From: Winogradskyella jejuensis
GTDB lineage: Bacteria > Bacteroidota > Bacteroidia > Flavobacteriales > Flavobacteriaceae
Length of the DNA stretch: 64,000 nt
Assembly (NCBI RefSeq): GCF_900129745.1
Contig: NZ_FQWS01000001.1
Location: 620,001-684,000, forward strand
Reading direction: 5' to 3'
Of this stretch, positions 1-9,212 are shown piece by piece. Within the stretch, counting starts at the first letter, position 1. Each line of letters opens with the position of its first letter. Below the pieces are notes generated by a model that was not told the origin of the DNA, made no database searches, and worked only from the letters and a program-made list of their open reading frames with translations. The translations under genes and the position numbers were made by a program.

Positions 1-397
1 CTTGCGCTACCATTGGATGGAGCCCATAGTTTATAAATCTTTGCTTTACATTCCAATAGCCATTATTGGTGGTTTTGATGCGCAGGATGTAGCCATTGTT
101 TATTTCTTTTCTATAGCCATTGGGCATCTTAATCATGCGAACTTGGGTTGGGATTATGGATTTTTAAAATACATTTTCAATAACCCAAAAATGCACATTT
201 GGCACCACGCGAAAGAATTGCCAAAACATGTAAGCTATGGCGTTAATTTTGGACTAACCTTAAGTCTTTGGGATTATCTCTTTAAAACCAATTACGTTCC
301 ACATAGCGGACGAGATATAGAATTAGGTTTTAGTGGCGATGAAACCTTTCCTAAAGATTTTATTAATCAGGAATTATATCCAATTAAAAAGAAATGA
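1..397 (+). CDS. sterol desaturase / fatty acid hydroxylase family protein, 3' part only
   Basis: The gene is cut by the left window edge; the first in-frame codons are TTG CGC TAC, so the true start lies outside. The visible 131 residues are the C-terminal half of an integral-membrane di-iron oxygenase of the sterol desaturase superfamily. They show a hydrophobic segment near residues 10-40, an HLNHANLGWD stretch, and the metal-binding MHIWHH box near residues 64-69. The family hydroxylates or desaturates lipids in the membrane; the substrate cannot be told from this fragment. A small GC hairpin (arms GCCCA/TGGGC, 400-412) follows the stop. The next gene starts 33 bases later on the same strand, so the two may be co-transcribed. 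Confidence 0.85.
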   Translation, partial: LRYHWMEPIVYKSLLYIPIAIIGGFDAQDVAIVYFFSIAIGHLNHANLGWDYGFLKYIFNNPKMHIWHHAKELPKHVSYGVNFGLTLSLWDYLFKTNYVPHSGRDIELGFSGDETFPKDFINQELYPIKKK

Positions 398-430
398 AAG
401 CCCACAATGGGCATTTAAGAACTAACTCTT

Positions 431-1378
431 ATGAAGAATAGGTATCTCACATTTTTACTTTGTTTTTTATTAGCTGCTTGCGGAAGCAGTAAAAAAGCCA
501 TTGAAAAGACCGAAGAAACCAAAAAGGTTGAGAATGAAATTGAGATAAAAAAAGACATCGACTACGTTATTAAAGAAGATATCGCAGTCGAAAATATTGA
601 CCCTAGAGTTGTTCAGGAAGATTCAAAAATTTCCACTGAAAGAAAGGTCGATAGTGTTTACATGATTGATGGACATTTTAAGCCTAAGAACAAACCCGAT
701 TTAGGCTTTCATCAAGATTTAACCAAAACGACTTATGATTCGCTTGACGACTTTTGGAGTAGCATTCTAAAAAGAAATGTTTCGGACTACGGAAATGTTG
801 ATTATAATAGTTTTAAAAAGGATTACAAGGGACTTCTTTATTACATTAAATTTTTACAAGATTCTATCCCTTCCGAAGATGCTTCAAAAAACGAAAAACT
901 CGCCTATTGGATTAACGCCTACAACGCTTTAACCATAGATTTAATTCTTAGAAATTATCCTGTGAAAAGCATCAAAGACATAAAAGACCCTTGGGACCAA
1001 CGTCTTTGGAAGTTTGGAGACAAATGGATGAATCTCAACCAAATAGAGCACGAGATTTTAAGAAAAATGGATGAGCCACGTATACATTTTGCTATTGTTT
1101 GCGCTTCTTTTTCTTGTCCTAAATTACAGAACAAAGCCTTTACAGCTTCAAATTTAGAATCACAATTAACGAATGCAACAAAGGAATTTTTAGCTGATAA
1201 AAATCGAAACATCATCAGCGCAGACAAACTTCAACTTTCTAAAATATTCAAGTGGTTTCCTAAAGATTTTAAAACCGATGGAAGCCTTATCAATTTCTTA
1301 AACAAGTACTCAGAAGTTGAAATTTCTTCAAATGCGAAAAAAAGTTTCCTAGATTATAATTGGGATTTAAACGATTAA
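431..1378 (+). CDS. DUF547 domain lipoprotein
   Basis: This 315-residue protein starts with a lipoprotein signal (MKNRYLTFLLCFLLAACGSS, lipidated Cys at residue 17), so it should be anchored in the periplasm or outer membrane. Residues about 20-95 are a charged Lys/Glu-rich linker. Residues about 105-300 form a DUF547 domain, recognisable by AYWINAYNALTIDLIL, the HFAIVCASFSCP motif with its paired cysteines, and the closing FLDYNWDLN. DUF547 has a papain-like/transglutaminase-like appearance but no firmly known reaction. A second DUF547 gene lies at 7000-7704 and shares the same core motifs but lacks the charged linker. The GT2 gene follows after 33 bases on the same strand. Confidence 0.85.
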   Translation: MKNRYLTFLLCFLLAACGSSKKAIEKTEETKKVENEIEIKKDIDYVIKEDIAVENIDPRVVQEDSKISTERKVDSVYMIDGHFKPKNKPDLGFHQDLTKTTYDSLDDFWSSILKRNVSDYGNVDYNSFKKDYKGLLYYIKFLQDSIPSEDASKNEKLAYWINAYNALTIDLILRNYPVKSIKDIKDPWDQRLWKFGDKWMNLNQIEHEILRKMDEPRIHFAIVCASFSCPKLQNKAFTASNLESQLTNATKEFLADKNRNIISADKLQLSKIFKWFPKDFKTDGSLINFLNKYSEVEISSNAKKSFLDYNWDLND

Positions 1379-1411
1379 AACTGATATTGACTTTTCTTCG
1401 TAAGTAGATGT

Positions 1412-2101
1412 ATGATTAGCATAATTATTCCCGTTTTAAATGAAGCCGAAACTATTGAGCCGCTCTTGTATCACCTCATAGATTGCGCTCAACTTCAACA
1501 TATTTCTGAAATAATCGTTGTTGATGGCGGAAGTACAGATGGCACTCAAAACATTATTGAAAATCTTGATTTGAGTATCAAACTACTACATTCTAAAAAA
1601 GGTCGTGCTAAGCAAATGAATCATGGTGCAAAATATGCTTCAGGAGATATCTTATACTTTTTACATGCTGATTCTTTTCCGCCGATTAGTTACGACCAAC
1701 TCATCATTGACGAGGTTAAAAAAGGTAATAATGCAGGTTGTTTTCGTATGCAGTTTGATAGTAAACATTGGTGGTTACGCTTAGCCAGCTGGCTCACACA
1801 GTTTAGTTGGCGTGCTTGTCGTGGTGGAGACCAAAGTCAATTTATCACCAGAGCATTATTTGATGATATTGGCGGTTTTGATGAATCTTACATCATTTAT
1901 GAAGACAATATTCTCATTAACGAACTCTACAAACGGAAAGAATTTGTTGTTATCAATAAAAAAATAAAAACCTCAGCACGACTATACAAGCGTCATGGCA
2001 TATGGAAATTGCAGTATCATTTTTGGACCATTTATGTTAAGAAATGGTTCGGTGCTTCTGCTGATGAATTGTTTGCCTATTATAAAAAGTATATTGCTTA
2101 A
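1412..2101 (+). CDS. GT2 family glycosyltransferase (TIGR04283-like)
   Basis: This is a short 229-residue GT-A glycosyltransferase. The N-terminal ISIIIPVLNEAETIEPLL is the standard GT2 nucleotide-sugar binding strand, followed by IIVVDGGSTDGT, and the FLHADSFPP segment supplies the DxD-like metal site. RACRGGDQSQFITR and the acidic YEDNILINEL stretch match the small TIGR04283 subgroup, which is often annotated as arsenosugar biosynthesis glycosyltransferase. That name rests on gene context elsewhere; no arsenic gene is seen nearby, so I keep the call general. It lacks transmembrane segments and is probably cytoplasmic. A palindrome follows the stop and may end the transcript. Confidence 0.85.
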   Translation: MISIIIPVLNEAETIEPLLYHLIDCAQLQHISEIIVVDGGSTDGTQNIIENLDLSIKLLHSKKGRAKQMNHGAKYASGDILYFLHADSFPPISYDQLIIDEVKKGNNAGCFRMQFDSKHWWLRLASWLTQFSWRACRGGDQSQFITRALFDDIGGFDESYIIYEDNILINELYKRKEFVVINKKIKTSARLYKRHGIWKLQYHFWTIYVKKWFGASADELFAYYKKYIA

Positions 2102-2122
2102 ATTATTTATGCATTGAATGAG

Positions 2123-2143
2123 ATGCCGAAACAAGTTCGGCAT
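2123..2143. repeat. short intergenic palindrome (ATGCCGAA / TTCGGCAT)
   Basis: Perfect 8-bp arms separated by the 5-base loop ACAAG, located between two converging genes. A diverged copy with the same centre (CCGAA-ACAAA-TTCGG) lies at 3531-3547, between the two BamA-like paralogues. It could act as a bidirectional terminator or be a member of a dispersed palindrome family. Confidence 0.6.
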
Positions 2144-2198
2144 TAATTCAACTAAAAACTTTTTCTGCAAGCAAAACTTTTAAAAAAGTTGAGTTTCA

Positions 2199-3461
2199 TT
2201 AAAAGTACTGCCCAATACCAAATACAAAACCATTAGTGGCATCTGGCGTAATACCATAGCCATAATCAATTCTAAAGGTAGCGTTGAAGATTTTTTTGTG
2301 AATAAAACGCAAGCCAATTCCGGGATAAATCCTTAAATTTTGAGAATCGCCAAAATCACCAAAATCACCTCCTGGATTTCTCCAACTACCTGCATCCACA
2401 AAAGCATTGCCTTGTAGCACAAACCAATCTTTGTCTACAAAGGTATGTCTGTATTCCGTATTTAAAACAATAACTCCTGTACCGCGATCAATAGTATTAC
2501 CAACACCTCGGATATTCAAATTATTATCTACAGAAAATGGTGCAAATGGCGAATCGTCATTTGAGGCAAGTCCTAAACGCAGGCGGTTTGCCCAATTTCC
2601 CTTTTCACCTACTCTTTTAAAATACAAAAAATCATTCCAACCAATTAAAAATTCCGGTAATGCTTCAGACGTGGAAGTCACATACTGAAAATTAAATACA
2701 CTTTGAAATCCCTCTAAATATTGATAATAATAATTGATGTTGTTAAACTCGTAAATTAACTTATAAAGTACTTTTTTAACAACTAAATCTTGTGGTACAT
2801 TAGTACTGGTAGCGCCTCTTAAATACTGATAATCTTCGGAAAAATAATTAACCCCAAATTCAAAACGATTATTGAAATTTGGCTGAAATAATGCCAAAGC
2901 CTCCATTGAGGTATTATTATACCTATAATCTGCTGTTGTATTATTGAAAAACACAGGTTCTTGCGTGGTTAAATCTTGAAAGTTGAGTGCTAGTCCCCAT
3001 TTTCGGGAAAACAAATACGGTGCTCTTAAGTTTATGCCATATGAACTAAAAATATCATCTTGATAAAACCCACCAAATGTAATGTTCTGTCCAAATAAGT
3101 TATACTCGTACAAGCCTACTCTAAAGGCAAATTCGTCATCATTAGTAGTATACACATTAGCCTGAGGAATGATAGTAAAATTTTCTTCAATATTATAAAA
3201 AACGTTATACTCGTTAGGCTTATTCGCTGGAAAAACTTGATAATAAGCATGTGCGATTGAAGGTAATCGTTTCAATAGTTTTATATCTTCTTCTAACTGA
3301 ACAGAATCTAAAACAGCTCCAACTTTTACTAACGCAATTTTTTTTACAAAAGAAGATTTTAGCTTCTTATTTCCTTGAACTTTTACATCTACAACTGTAT
3401 TCTCTTGTGCTAGAGAAAAACTGAAAAATAGAAGACATAAAATTGAAGTTAGAAATCGCAT
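2199..3461 (-). CDS. Omp85/BamA-like outer-membrane protein with one POTRA domain (copy 2)
   Basis: The 420-residue protein has a signal peptide (MRFLTSILCLLFFSFSLAQ). One POTRA-like domain follows (about residues 22-95: VVDVKVQGNKKLKSSFVKK...), and then a C-terminal beta-barrel of the Omp85 surface-antigen type. The barrel contains NIRGVGNTIDRGTGVIVLNTEYRH, which resembles the conserved RG-containing lid/barrel motif of the family, and it ends in Phe (FGIGQYF), the usual outer-membrane barrel signature. At about 420 residues with one POTRA it is too small for canonical BamA. Its paralogue is immediately upstream on the same strand. The exact substrate or transported partner is unknown. Confidence 0.8.
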   Translation of the reverse strand: MRFLTSILCLLFFSFSLAQENTVVDVKVQGNKKLKSSFVKKIALVKVGAVLDSVQLEEDIKLLKRLPSIAHAYYQVFPANKPNEYNVFYNIEENFTIIPQANVYTTNDDEFAFRVGLYEYNLFGQNITFGGFYQDDIFSSYGINLRAPYLFSRKWGLALNFQDLTTQEPVFFNNTTADYRYNNTSMEALALFQPNFNNRFEFGVNYFSEDYQYLRGATSTNVPQDLVVKKVLYKLIYEFNNINYYYQYLEGFQSVFNFQYVTSTSEALPEFLIGWNDFLYFKRVGEKGNWANRLRLGLASNDDSPFAPFSVDNNLNIRGVGNTIDRGTGVIVLNTEYRHTFVDKDWFVLQGNAFVDAGSWRNPGGDFGDFGDSQNLRIYPGIGLRFIHKKIFNATFRIDYGYGITPDATNGFVFGIGQYF

Positions 3462-3607
3462 AGGTTAGTGTAACGTGGCTAAAATAATATTTCTTAAGAA
3501 ATGAAGATTAAGATTTGAATGGTTAGATGAGATACCGAAACAAATTCGGCATTAGTGTAACCAGCAGAATAATCTGCGAGTAGAATTCTTGCTTATTCTC
3601 GGTCTTA

Positions 3608-4876
3608 CTAAAAGTACTGACCAATCCCAAATACAACACCATTATTTGCTTTATCGCCTAAACTTATTCCGTAGTCTATTCGGAAAACAGCATTAAAAAT
3701 GCGCTTATGTATAAATCGTAAACCAAGACCAGTAAAAAGACTTGCATTGTTTCCCTCTATTAAATCACCTAAATCTCCGCCTGGGTCTTGCCAAGTACCA
3801 GCATCAACAAACGCATTACCTTGCAATGCAAACCAACTTTTTTCATAAAACGTATGTCTATACTCCGTATTTAAAACTACAGATGCTGTGCCTCTATCCA
3901 CCACATTACCTACGCCACGAATATTTAATTGGTTATCTAATGCAAATGGAGCAAATGGAGTAGTATCATTAGTTGCATAAGCCAGACGTAAACGATTAGC
4001 CCAATTGCCTTTTCCTCCAATACGCTTGAAATATTCAAAATCATTTCGGCCAATAAAAAAATTACGAAGTAAATCGTTATTACCGTTTGAATCTAAAGTA
4101 AAACTGTATATAAATAAACTTCTGAAACCATCTACGTACTGAAACTCATTGGTAATGTTATTATATTCATATTCGCCTACAACCGAAACGCGGTCAACTC
4201 CTAATTCTTCAGGAATATTTTGAGGACGATTACCGTCTAAAAAGTTATAATCTATATTGGCGAAATTTACACCTAATTCAAATCGGTTTTTAAAGTTATG
4301 TTCATAAAACACTCGAAACTCAAAAGCGCGACTATCAAATTTATAGTTTACCTCATCATCATTATCTAAAAAAATAGGCTCTTGCAAAACGTTATTTTGA
4401 TAGTTGACGCCAACACCCCATTTGCGGGTAATTAAGTTGGGCGCTTCCCAAAAGAACCCATAAGAATCGAATACATTTTTGCTGTAAAACCCACCAATGA
4501 TTTGGTTTTGACCTAAAGAATTAAAATCGAATAGTGATACACGATACGCCAAATCTTCATTAACATCTTGCGACACATTAAGACCAGGAATAATGGCAAA
4601 ATTCTCAACAACCGTATAAGTTATACTGTAGTTTTCTTCATCAATCTTTTCAAGTTTAGAAGAAGAACTTGCCACAGAAGGTAACAGGCGAAAACGCCTT
4701 TCGTCTGATGCAATTCGCGCAGTATCTAATTGACTTCCTTCTTTAACATAGGCTAAACGTTTTAGAAAACTTGTGCGTGTCCGTTTATTCCCTTCAATAT
4801 TAACTTCTTTTATTGTTTGTGAATGGCTAAAAGTGAAGACAATTGAAAAGAAGAATAAAGTAATGTTGAATTTCAT
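3608..4876 (-). CDS. Omp85/BamA-like outer-membrane protein with one POTRA domain (copy 1)
   Basis: A 422-residue paralogue of the downstream gene: the two proteins share the order signal peptide, single POTRA (IKEVNIEGNKRTRTSFLKR), then Omp85-like barrel. They have near-identical barrel ends (NTEYRHTF, WFALQGNAFVDAG, GLGLRFIHK, and terminal FGIGQYF). Divergence is spread over the whole length, so the duplication is old rather than recent. The product should sit in the outer membrane, in protein insertion or translocation, but a specific role is not shown. The 146-base gap to copy 2 contains a degenerate version of the palindrome found after copy 2. Confidence 0.8.
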   Translation of the reverse strand: MKFNITLFFFSIVFTFSHSQTIKEVNIEGNKRTRTSFLKRLAYVKEGSQLDTARIASDERRFRLLPSVASSSSKLEKIDEENYSITYTVVENFAIIPGLNVSQDVNEDLAYRVSLFDFNSLGQNQIIGGFYSKNVFDSYGFFWEAPNLITRKWGVGVNYQNNVLQEPIFLDNDDEVNYKFDSRAFEFRVFYEHNFKNRFELGVNFANIDYNFLDGNRPQNIPEELGVDRVSVVGEYEYNNITNEFQYVDGFRSLFIYSFTLDSNGNNDLLRNFFIGRNDFEYFKRIGGKGNWANRLRLAYATNDTTPFAPFALDNQLNIRGVGNVVDRGTASVVLNTEYRHTFYEKSWFALQGNAFVDAGTWQDPGGDLGDLIEGNNASLFTGLGLRFIHKRIFNAVFRIDYGISLGDKANNGVVFGIGQYF

Positions 4877-4969
4877 TAGTATTGCTGTTTCATTTTTTGT
4901 CGAAAAGATGAAATAACCTTACTAATGTCAGTGAAATTTCTCAAACAAATCCTTTCAATAAAACTTTAA

Positions 4970-5983
4970 CTAATCTTTTTTGGAATAATATACTTTTATC
5001 ACCTCTTCTACAGGTTTGTTTTGAGGTGTAAACTGATTGTTCTCCTTACCGCCTACTTTCTCATAGTTAATAAACCACTTCCAAATAAAACCACCTGCAA
5101 ACCAGTCTTCGTTCCAAAAGGTTTCGTACAAGGCTTTTGTAGTATTTACTTGTGCTTCTAGATTTACTTCGGTCATACTGCGGTCGAATTTCCAAGGCTC
5201 TTTACCAGAATAATCAACACTTCGATAACCATATTCTGTAAACAAAACTGGTTTTTGATATTTATCTGAAAAACTCTTTATTACTGGTTTGTGCTTTTTC
5301 CAACCTTCCATACTTTTTTCAAAAGTTGGTGTTTGCTCATCACTTACTGGGAAGTAGGCATCAATGCCTATAAAATCTAACTTATCCCAAAACGGTGTGC
5401 GTCTATATTCGTCCCAATTGGCAGCATAAGTGAGCTTTCCTTTGTATTTTTTTTTAATCTCATCAATTAAATTAGTCCAATATTTTGGGCGCTTTGCAAT
5501 AAAATTTTCGAGTTCAGTGCCTATACACAATATCTCTGCATTAATCTCCTTGGCTAAGTCTGCATACTCTAAAATAAAACTAGAATATGAATCTTCTAAA
5601 GCTTTCCAATCTTCTTCGGTTTCCATATTTAGAAAGCCTGTAAACTCACCACGACGAATCCAAATTTGAGGTTTCACCATGATTTTTATATTCTGCTTAC
5701 GTAACTCTTCAGAATATTGCTTTGCGCCTGCTCGTGTCTCCCCAAACCATTGACGTTCGGTATTATGAATAATCTCGGGGTTATTTAAACCTCTAATAAA
5801 CCCAAAAGGCATGACGGCAGCAAAATTGGCATTGATTTTTGTTACCAAAGGTTTAGTGTGCGTTTCATCAACCGGAATACCGTATGCAACAAAACTTGCA
5901 CCGTTTACTTTTTCAGTTTGGCTGGAGCACGATGTCAACAAAACGGAATATATAAAACAAATTAGGAGCTTAGCTCTATTCAT
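4970..5983 (-). CDS. clan GH-A glycoside hydrolase-like lipoprotein (GH113-like)
   Basis: The 337-residue protein has a lipoprotein signal with Cys19 (LLTSCSS) and a TIM-barrel glycosidase fold. The likely acid/base is Glu157 in ILCIGTELENF and the likely nucleophile is Glu250 in PVLFTEYGYRS; strand motifs MVKPQIWIR and DFIGIDAYFPVS are typical of the GH113 beta-mannanase group and its relatives. The activity is inferred from fold only, since many flavobacterial relatives are uncharacterised. It stands alone here, about 30 kb from the glucan locus, with a barrel gene downstream, so context gives no substrate. The start chosen gives a clean signal peptide. Confidence 0.75.
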   Translation of the reverse strand: MNRAKLLICFIYSVLLTSCSSQTEKVNGASFVAYGIPVDETHTKPLVTKINANFAAVMPFGFIRGLNNPEIIHNTERQWFGETRAGAKQYSEELRKQNIKIMVKPQIWIRRGEFTGFLNMETEEDWKALEDSYSSFILEYADLAKEINAEILCIGTELENFIAKRPKYWTNLIDEIKKKYKGKLTYAANWDEYRRTPFWDKLDFIGIDAYFPVSDEQTPTFEKSMEGWKKHKPVIKSFSDKYQKPVLFTEYGYRSVDYSGKEPWKFDRSMTEVNLEAQVNTTKALYETFWNEDWFAGGFIWKWFINYEKVGGKENNQFTPQNKPVEEVIKVYYSKKD

Positions 5984-6018
5984 ATTAATAGATTTAGACT
6001 CCTAAAATAAGTATATCT

Positions 6019-6909
6019 CTAGAATAAGGCTCTTAAACCAATATTAAAAGTTTGTCCTAAGCCTGTATCGTTTCCTCTTACAAAGTTTGAATATAAAAAT
6101 TCAACATTCAATTCGTCAGACAATTGATACTTTGCTCCAGCTCCAAGAATGGATGCGTCTTGACTAAAATCGTTAAAGCCTTGGTCGTTTCCGCCAAAAG
6201 AAATCAATTGTAAATGCTGTACAAATCCTAAAACTGTAAACTTAGAACTTGGAAAATAACTCAAAAACACACCTGGCGTTAAGCGCAAACTATTGTAGGC
6301 AAAACTATCTTGCTCACCAAAATTGTATTCTGTATTAAGCTCTGTAAACAATTGCCAATCGCCACCTGCAAAACTATAATCATAGAAAAAACGATTCTGA
6401 AAAATAAAGCCATCTTGGTCTAAAAACACGCCATCTTCAGATTCATTATCAATTAACGGAATATGAAAAGCGGTCTGAATAGTAAAATTAGACACACTTT
6501 TTATGGGATTGAACTTTATTGCTGGTGCAAAAGATGTAAAACCAGAACGAGCCGTTCCGCGTTCACCATCAAAAGAAAATACATCTAAGGCATCTCTTCC
6601 GCCAATCGCATTTGACCTAAATTCTAGTAAGAGTCCAATATTTACCCGATTACTTTCTGAAATACCTGTAAAAATATCCACAGATGACGTGAAGAATGTA
6701 TTTCTAGGAATATCAGATTCTACACCATCAAAAGTCGACCTTGTTTCTGTATAAAGATTATTAAACCACTTGATATCCCATTGTCCTTTTTTTAATAAAA
6801 TTGAAGGTGTATATTCTTGAATTACACTTTTACTAGTTTCTTCATCTTCTTGAGAAAATCCTGTAAAACTTATAGCAATTGCAATTGCTGCGATAATTAT
6901 TTTTTTCAT
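6019..6909 (-). CDS. predicted outer-membrane beta-barrel protein, unknown function
   Basis: This 296-residue protein has a clear signal peptide (MKKIIIAAIAIAISFTGFSQ). The mature part is made of alternating hydrophobic/polar strands with aromatic girdles (WDIKWFNNLYTETRS, FTVLGFVQHLQLISFGG, LNVEFLYSNFVRGND) and ends in ALF, consistent with a C-terminal barrel strand. No family motif is recognised. It is 35 bases downstream of the GH-A lipoprotein's upstream side on the same strand and 90 bases after a DUF547 gene, so it may be transcribed with either. A role as a porin or surface protein is inference. Confidence 0.6.
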   Translation of the reverse strand: MKKIIIAAIAIAISFTGFSQEDEETSKSVIQEYTPSILLKKGQWDIKWFNNLYTETRSTFDGVESDIPRNTFFTSSVDIFTGISESNRVNIGLLLEFRSNAIGGRDALDVFSFDGERGTARSGFTSFAPAIKFNPIKSVSNFTIQTAFHIPLIDNESEDGVFLDQDGFIFQNRFFYDYSFAGGDWQLFTELNTEYNFGEQDSFAYNSLRLTPGVFLSYFPSSKFTVLGFVQHLQLISFGGNDQGFNDFSQDASILGAGAKYQLSDELNVEFLYSNFVRGNDTGLGQTFNIGLRALF

Positions 6910-6972
6910 TTTTGTTTGGTTTGAAAATCCCTTTTTTGGAATTTAATTTGACTCGTTAGTATTAAAATTAAG

Positions 6973-6992
6973 ATTCCCACTTTCGTGGGAAT
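6973..6992. repeat. short hairpin (ATTCCCAC-TTTC-GTGGGAAT)
   Basis: Perfect 8-bp arms with a 4-base TTTC loop in the gap between the DUF547 gene and the barrel gene. A hairpin of the same design (TTCCCGT-TTTC-ACGGGAA) lies at 21494-21511. It may end the DUF547 transcript, although no long T-run follows it. Confidence 0.55.
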
Positions 6993-6999
6993 AACTGCG

Positions 7000-7704
7000 T
7001 TATTGTTTATTTAAATTCCAGTTGTATTCAAAGTAGCTGAGCTTCGCTTTATCTGAAACTTTTTCGGTTCGGTATTTATTTATAAAGTCGATTTCTGTAG
7101 TGCCATTCATGGTAAAATCTTCCTTGTACCATTCCATGATTTTTGAAGCTGAAACTTTGTTTTTTTTCACTTTTAGGAAACTTCCATTGATAGCTTTTTT
7201 TGTTTGCGCTTCTAATTGTGTATCTAAAGTACTCGGCAAATACGCTTTGCTGATTAATGGCGGACAGCCAACAGCACCACAGACTAAAACAAAGTGAAAT
7301 CTTGGGTCTTTAAATTTTGGACGTAACAGCTTGTGCTCAATATCATTTAGTGTTATCTGTTTTCCAGCTAAACTATAAGTTGTCTTATCAAAAAAACCTT
7401 TGTTATCTAATGGCGAGTTTGTTGGGTAATTATCAATTATACCTTTAATGACTGAAAGATTATAAGCGTTTATCCAAAAGGCTTGGTAATTTTTAGCATC
7501 GCTTTCTTTTACAGAAATTTTTTCGGCATTTGCCAAAAGTGCGTTTAAAGCATCTGGATTTTTATGAATATCTGCATAAGCCACTTTCCCGTTTTTCACA
7601 TTGTTTTTAAAGAAAGCGTCAGCTTCTTTAAAGAATGTATCTAGGCTTTGAGCTTGCAGATTTGTCCCGATGAGTGTAAAAAGTATAAGGATATATTTTT
7701 TCAT
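7000..7704 (-). CDS. DUF547 domain protein, secreted
   Basis: The 234-residue protein has a cleavable signal peptide (MKKYILILFTLIGTNLQAQ) instead of a lipobox. The whole mature part is one DUF547 domain, with FWINAYNLSVIKGIIDNYP, NDIEHKLLRP, HFVLVCGAVGCPPL and the closing YFEYNWNLNKQ. These motifs line up one by one with the lipoprotein at 431-1378, so the two are paralogues with different anchoring. The reaction is unknown. The 201 bases upstream separate it from the divergent redox operon and should contain promoters for both directions. Confidence 0.85.
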   Translation of the reverse strand: MKKYILILFTLIGTNLQAQSLDTFFKEADAFFKNNVKNGKVAYADIHKNPDALNALLANAEKISVKESDAKNYQAFWINAYNLSVIKGIIDNYPTNSPLDNKGFFDKTTYSLAGKQITLNDIEHKLLRPKFKDPRFHFVLVCGAVGCPPLISKAYLPSTLDTQLEAQTKKAINGSFLKVKKNKVSASKIMEWYKEDFTMNGTTEIDFINKYRTEKVSDKAKLSYFEYNWNLNKQ

Positions 7705-7905
7705 GATTATTTAATGTTAAATCGTTGTAACGGCACTTATGTCGCTACTAAATCTTTGTACTTACAGAATTTTTAAAAGAATATTCGTGTCTCGATAAAT
7801 TTTAAATCCTTACACGTTTTTCCTATTTAAATTGCTTCTAAATTAATTTCAAACTTTAAGTTATTATCTTTAGATGCGACTCACCAACCACTAACCAATA
7901 ATTAT

Positions 7906-9210
7906 ATGGAACACATTGTTATCATCGGAAATGGAATATCTGGCGTAACCACCGCAAGACATATTCGTAAACTTTCTGATAAAAAAATCACCATAGTTTC
8001 TACTGAAACCGATTACTTCTTCTCACGTACCGCATTAATGTATGTCTATATGGGACACATGAAGTTTGAGCACACACAACCTTACGAAAACTGGTTCTGG
8101 GAGAAAAATAGAATAGACCTTAAAAAGGGTTATGTAAAAACTGTGGAAACAAAATCGAAGACTTTACATTTTGCCGACGGCGATACATTGAAATACGATA
8201 AGTTAGTCATTGCTACTGGAAGTAAGCCTAATAAATTTGGCTGGCCAGGACAAGATTTAGATGGCGTTATGGGCATGTATCATAAACAAGATTTAGACAA
8301 TCTTGAAAAGCATGCACCAAACAATGACGTTTGTAAACGTGCAGTTATCGTAGGCGGAGGATTGATTGGTATTGAGCTCGCAGAAATGCTAAATTCTAGA
8401 AGTATCCCTGTGACATTTTTGGTACGAGAAAGTAGCTTTTGGAATGGCGTTTTACCATCTGGCGAAAGCGAGATGATAAATAGACACATAAAAAATCATC
8501 ATATAGATTTAAGACTTTCTACCAACTTAAAAGAAATAAAAGCGGATGAAAACGGAAAAGTAAAATCGGTCATTATTGAAGAAACTGGTGAAGAAATAGA
8601 ATGTAATGTAGTTGGTTTAACCGCAGGTGTATCTCCAAATATTTCATTCTTAAAAGACTCAGGAGTTGAATTGGGTCGCGGCGTAAAAGTGAACCGGTAT
8701 CTCGAAACAAACATTGAAGATGTATACGCCATTGGTGATTGTGCCGAGCAGCACGAAGCTATTGGTAACAGACGACCAATTGAAGCCGTTTGGTACACGG
8801 GCCGTATGATGGGCGAAACCTTAGCACAAACCATTTGTGGAAATCGAAGAGAATACAAACCAGGACATTGGTTTAATTCTGCAAAGTTTATGGATATAGA
8901 ATACCAAACTTACGGTTGGGTATTTAGCGAAAGAAACAAGCAAGATTATGAGCAACATTTTCATTGGAAACACGAAGACGACACCAAGTGTATTACAGTA
9001 GCTTACAACAAAGACACTAACAAATTTTTGGGCATTAACACATTTGGTATTCGTATGCGACACGAGGTTTTTGACCGTTGGCTCACCGAGGAGCGTGATG
9101 TAGATTATGTAATGAATAATCTACCAGAAGCCAACTTCGACCCAGAATTTTATAGTCATTACGAAGCTGAAATTCTTTCAGCATACAACAACACATTACA
9201 AACCACTTAA
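7906..9210 (+). CDS. NAD(P)/FAD-dependent oxidoreductase (pyridine nucleotide-disulfide family)
   Basis: The 434-residue flavoprotein has an N-terminal FAD Rossmann motif (IIGNGISGVTTAR, residues 6-18), the ATGSKPN segment, a second nucleotide-binding GGGLIGIE motif near residue 150, and the FAD-closing AIGDCAE near residue 278. This is the NirB N-terminal/rubredoxin-reductase type of fold without a redox disulfide. It is probably cytosolic and passes electrons to or from NAD(P)H. The polyferredoxin gene starts 2 bases after its stop, which strongly suggests a functional pair shuttling electrons between the cytosol and a membrane Fe-S protein. The physiological acceptor is not evident. Confidence 0.85.
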   Translation: MEHIVIIGNGISGVTTARHIRKLSDKKITIVSTETDYFFSRTALMYVYMGHMKFEHTQPYENWFWEKNRIDLKKGYVKTVETKSKTLHFADGDTLKYDKLVIATGSKPNKFGWPGQDLDGVMGMYHKQDLDNLEKHAPNNDVCKRAVIVGGGLIGIELAEMLNSRSIPVTFLVRESSFWNGVLPSGESEMINRHIKNHHIDLRLSTNLKEIKADENGKVKSVIIEETGEEIECNVVGLTAGVSPNISFLKDSGVELGRGVKVNRYLETNIEDVYAIGDCAEQHEAIGNRRPIEAVWYTGRMMGETLAQTICGNRREYKPGHWFNSAKFMDIEYQTYGWVFSERNKQDYEQHFHWKHEDDTKCITVAYNKDTNKFLGINTFGIRMRHEVFDRWLTEERDVDYVMNNLPEANFDPEFYSHYEAEILSAYNNTLQTT

Positions 9211-9212
9211 CC

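Noticed and set aside
1412-2101. Arsenosugar biosynthesis role for the GT2 enzyme
   Set aside because: The TIGR04283 label alone suggests it; no arsenic resistance or methylation gene is nearby.
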